DNA from: an uncultured Treponema sp.
GTDB taxonomy: Bacteria > Spirochaetota > Spirochaetia > Treponematales > Treponemataceae
Direction: 5' to 3'
Length of the DNA stretch: 6,284 nucleotides
NCBI GenBank assembly: GCA_946538875.1
Contig: CAMNHD010000098.1
Span: 1-6,284 of the forward strand
The notes under the pieces were generated by a model. That model did no database searches. It was not told the DNA's origin and saw only the letters and a program-made list of their open reading frames with translations. The position numbers and the translations under genes are program-made. Shown here in pieces: positions 4,250 to 6,284 of this stretch. Positions within the stretch are counted from its first letter, which is position 1. Each line of letters opens with the position of its first letter.

Positions 4250-6169
4250 ATGAACAAAAGAACTTTATCAATTATAGTTATCCTTTTTAGTATATTAACC
4301 CTTTTTGCTCAAAATAAAGATAAAACTGTAACGCAAATCGTTATTCCGGAAGAAACTACTTGGATTAACGGAGGTAAATATCGTGGATATAAAAATCTGA
4401 AAAAAGTTGAGATTCCTTCTACCGTAGGCACAATCGGCTTTTCTTCATTTGAAGACTGTACATCGCTTGAAAAAGTAAAATTAAACGAAGGTCTCAGAGA
4501 AATTCATCATGACGCATTTAAAAACTGTACATCTCTCAAAACTATTTCAATTCCTTCTACAGTAGTTGAATTAGACCGTCCATTTAACGGATGTACAAAT
4601 CTTGTTTCAATAGATTTAAGCAAAAATACAAACTTTATTTATCAGAATGGAATAGTTTATAACAAAGACAAAACTAAAATCGCCTGTTATCTTCCAGGGT
4701 ACAAGGAAAAAGAAATTGAAATCTTATCTTCTGTAAACACAATTCCCGAAGATGCATTTGAAAAAGCTCCTTTTGAAACAATAATATTAACTCTTCCTGA
4801 CAATATAGATAATACTTACCAGATTGCAAGATGCAAAGTTAAGCACCTTTTCGTAAAAGGAAACCCAACACTTATTCCTAGGTCATTTTGCTATGACAAC
4901 AAAGAGCTTGTAGATGTAATTCTGCCTCAAAGCGTTAAGAAAATTTCTGCTGCTGCTTTTGTTGGCTGTACTTCTCTTAAAGCTATAGATTTATCAAAGA
5001 CAAATATTCAGGAAATAGAAGACGGTGTTTTTGCAAGATGCACATCTCTGGAAAAAGTTCTTCTTCCAGATTCCATTCTCAAATTTGGCTGGCAGGCTAC
5101 ATTTGAAGACTGTTCAAAACTTGAAAATATAACTCTTCCTTCTAAGCTAATAAGTATTCCTGCAGAAACTTTTAGTGGCTGTACCTCCCTGAAAGAAGTG
5201 TCCTTCTCAACTTCCGTTAAATCAATAGAAGAACAAGCCTTTGACAAATGCATAAATCTTAAACAGATTACATTTGCAGGAACAAAAGAACAGTTCAAAA
5301 AAATTGCTTATAGTAAAAGTTCGCTTCCACCAAATCTTGAAAGTGTAAAATGCAAGGATGGCGTGTTGTCAGTAAAAGATGCATTGGCAAAAAGAACAAC
5401 AAACTTCCAGTATAGTGCTGATATTCTCAATATAACTCTTCCCGAAAGTAAAGATCCTCCTGTACTTGCTCAATGGATAAAAACTCAAGATGAGAGCGAT
5501 ATGAACAAAATCTTTCCATATGTCCTATGCTATGGTTATGAAGACTATGCCGTTCCATTGGCAAAAGCCTTTGAAATTTTGGGGATACATTACGGCACAG
5601 GAATTATATTTAATAATCCAATTGGAATAGCAATTCAAACAAATCACGAAGACATAGCCCTAGATCTAATAAAAGCGTGCCCCAATATGGTACGAATGAA
5701 TGATGATAGCGGTCAATTTGCTGGATGTGAAAGCATTAGATGGGCCTTGGATGCAGATTCAACCACTCTTGTCGAAGCAATTCTCCCGCTTATTGATGAC
5801 TACGATTCAATTTATATTTATCACGAAAAGGAACAAAGGGAGTGTGACTTTAGTTTTGCCAATCCACTTACTTTTTCACGATCAGAAGAAATGGATGCTC
5901 TTCTACTGAAGTATGGAGTTCCTGAAATAATCAAATATAAAGAAAAGCAAACTTCGCGGATGATTGACTCTAACGTTAATGTACGCTCTAAACCTGGACT
6001 TGCAGGAGATAAACTTGGTAAACTAAATTATGGAGATAAAATAGTCATAACCGGTCAATCAGCAAAACGATATTACATAGACAACTACAATGGAAGCTGG
6101 CTTGAGATAGACTTCAATGGACAAAAAGGTTACATTTTTGAAAAATATGTATACAAATGGGAAAAGTAG
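4250..6169 (+). CDS. Exported BspA-type leucine-rich-repeat protein with ankyrin-like region and SH3b domain
   Basis: This 639-residue protein starts with a signal peptide (1-20, MNKRTLSIIV... cleaved near LFA/QNK). Residues about 30-360 are BspA/LRR_5-type leucine-rich repeats, with recurring F-x-x-C-T-S-L-x-x-I/V-x-L/I-P blocks such as FEDCTSLEKVKL (67-78), FKNCTSLKTISIP (90-102) and FARCTSLEKVLLP (261-273). Residues about 400-560 contain ankyrin-like helical pairs (PIGIAIQTNHEDIALDLIKA, 457-476; PLTFSRSEEMDALLLKYG, 539-556). Residues 572-636 form a bacterial SH3 domain (NVNVRSKPG...GYIFEKYV), commonly a cell-wall or peptide-binding module. In host-associated bacteria BspA-like proteins bind host matrix or bacterial partners; here a surface or periplasmic binding role is inferred. 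The ATG at 4250 has GGAGAAG (4239-4245); an in-frame start at 4022 would cross the antitoxin gene and attC. The gene is AT-rich and has no promoter visible in the 97 bp upstream. Confidence 0.82.
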   Translation: MNKRTLSIIVILFSILTLFAQNKDKTVTQIVIPEETTWINGGKYRGYKNLKKVEIPSTVGTIGFSSFEDCTSLEKVKLNEGLREIHHDAFKNCTSLKTISIPSTVVELDRPFNGCTNLVSIDLSKNTNFIYQNGIVYNKDKTKIACYLPGYKEKEIEILSSVNTIPEDAFEKAPFETIILTLPDNIDNTYQIARCKVKHLFVKGNPTLIPRSFCYDNKELVDVILPQSVKKISAAAFVGCTSLKAIDLSKTNIQEIEDGVFARCTSLEKVLLPDSILKFGWQATFEDCSKLENITLPSKLISIPAETFSGCTSLKEVSFSTSVKSIEEQAFDKCINLKQITFAGTKEQFKKIAYSKSSLPPNLESVKCKDGVLSVKDALAKRTTNFQYSADILNITLPESKDPPVLAQWIKTQDESDMNKIFPYVLCYGYEDYAVPLAKAFEILGIHYGTGIIFNNPIGIAIQTNHEDIALDLIKACPNMVRMNDDSGQFAGCESIRWALDADSTTLVEAILPLIDDYDSIYIYHEKEQRECDFSFANPLTFSRSEEMDALLLKYGVPEIIKYKEKQTSRMIDSNVNVRSKPGLAGDKLGKLNYGDKIVITGQSAKRYYIDNYNGSWLEIDFNGQKGYIFEKYVYKWEK

Positions 6170-6207
6170 GCTGTACAAATCTAAAATTTTTACTCAACAT
6201 CAAAAAT

Positions 6208-6284
6208 TCACTGGATATGATTCGTCATCATTCCCCATGCAAAACATGCAAGTTCCCTTGCGCATGCGACAGCCGCCTTGTTGT
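6208..6284 (-). mobile_element. C-terminus of an IS110-family transposase (partial, runs off the window)
   Basis: Read leftward on the minus strand, the last 24 codons before a TGA stop (6210-6208) include ACARELACFAWGMMT. This matches the conserved end of IS110-family DEDD/serine transposases (the Transposase_20 region), where a similar ARELAGFxWA motif is usual. These enzymes move insertion sequences through a Holliday-junction-like mechanism guided by a bridge RNA. Only the tail is visible, so intactness, IS ends and group (IS110 or IS1111) cannot be judged. It converges on the leucine-rich-repeat gene with 38 bp between stop codons. The assignment rests on one short motif. Confidence 0.62.

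Noticed and set aside
6236..6269. A second attC at the right end (imperfect CATGCAAG/CTTGCGCATG hairpin)
   Set aside because: It lacks the paired core boxes and lies inside the IS110 transposase coding sequence.
1..6284. CRISPR array, tRNA or rRNA genes
   Set aside because: No regularly spaced identical repeats and no tRNA cloverleaf or rRNA-like sequence could be recognised on either strand.

Overview
The window most likely comes from a host-associated spirochaete of the Treponema type, for example a gut or rumen species. This is an inference from several clues: a lipoprotein with a loose lipobox, a secreted glycoside hydrolase, a BspA-type leucine-rich-repeat protein, ordinary TTGACA-type promoters with AGGAG ribosome binding sites, and an integron-type attC site (integrons are known in Treponema). 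No rRNA or other decisive marker gene is present.

Layout. Positions 1-121 are GC-rich (about 72 % G+C over 61-120), with imperfect 18-bp repeats and a 9-bp hairpin. A leftward MATE-family multidrug/cation antiporter gene fills 122-1474. The 358-bp divergent intergenic region (1475-1832) holds a leftward promoter for the transporter, a GC-rich hairpin-bearing island (about 1641-1745, about 73 % G+C over 1681-1740) set in AT-rich DNA, and a rightward promoter with a perfect 10+10 inverted repeat that looks like a LacI-family operator. Next comes a rightward gene for an exported GH30 glycoside hydrolase (1833-3365), resembling endo-beta-1,6-galactanases. It ends in a textbook intrinsic terminator (3389-3428).

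Right after the terminator the composition changes sharply, from about 50-55 % to roughly 22-30 % G+C in the stretches counted. From here the window looks acquired. A two-gene toxin-antitoxin module (PIN-domain RNase toxin, then a ribbon-helix-helix antitoxin) runs from a good promoter whose predicted start falls on the toxin ATG, so the toxin message may be leaderless. Three bases after the antitoxin stop lies a 62-nt imperfect palindrome with the architecture and much of the sequence of an integron attC recombination site. Behind it is a 639-residue exported protein with BspA-type leucine-rich repeats, an ankyrin-like middle and a C-terminal SH3b domain. Thirty-eight bases after that gene ends, the C-terminus of an IS110-family transposase enters from the right on the minus strand.

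How the parts relate. The left half is ordinary chromosome: an exporter, and a polysaccharide hydrolase under likely sugar-responsive control. The right half reads as an accessory island in which a toxin-antitoxin pair with its attC site forms a cassette-like unit next to a surface or secreted repeat protein, bordered by an insertion sequence. No integrase, attI or second attC is visible, so this is either a lone attC or the edge of a larger cassette array.
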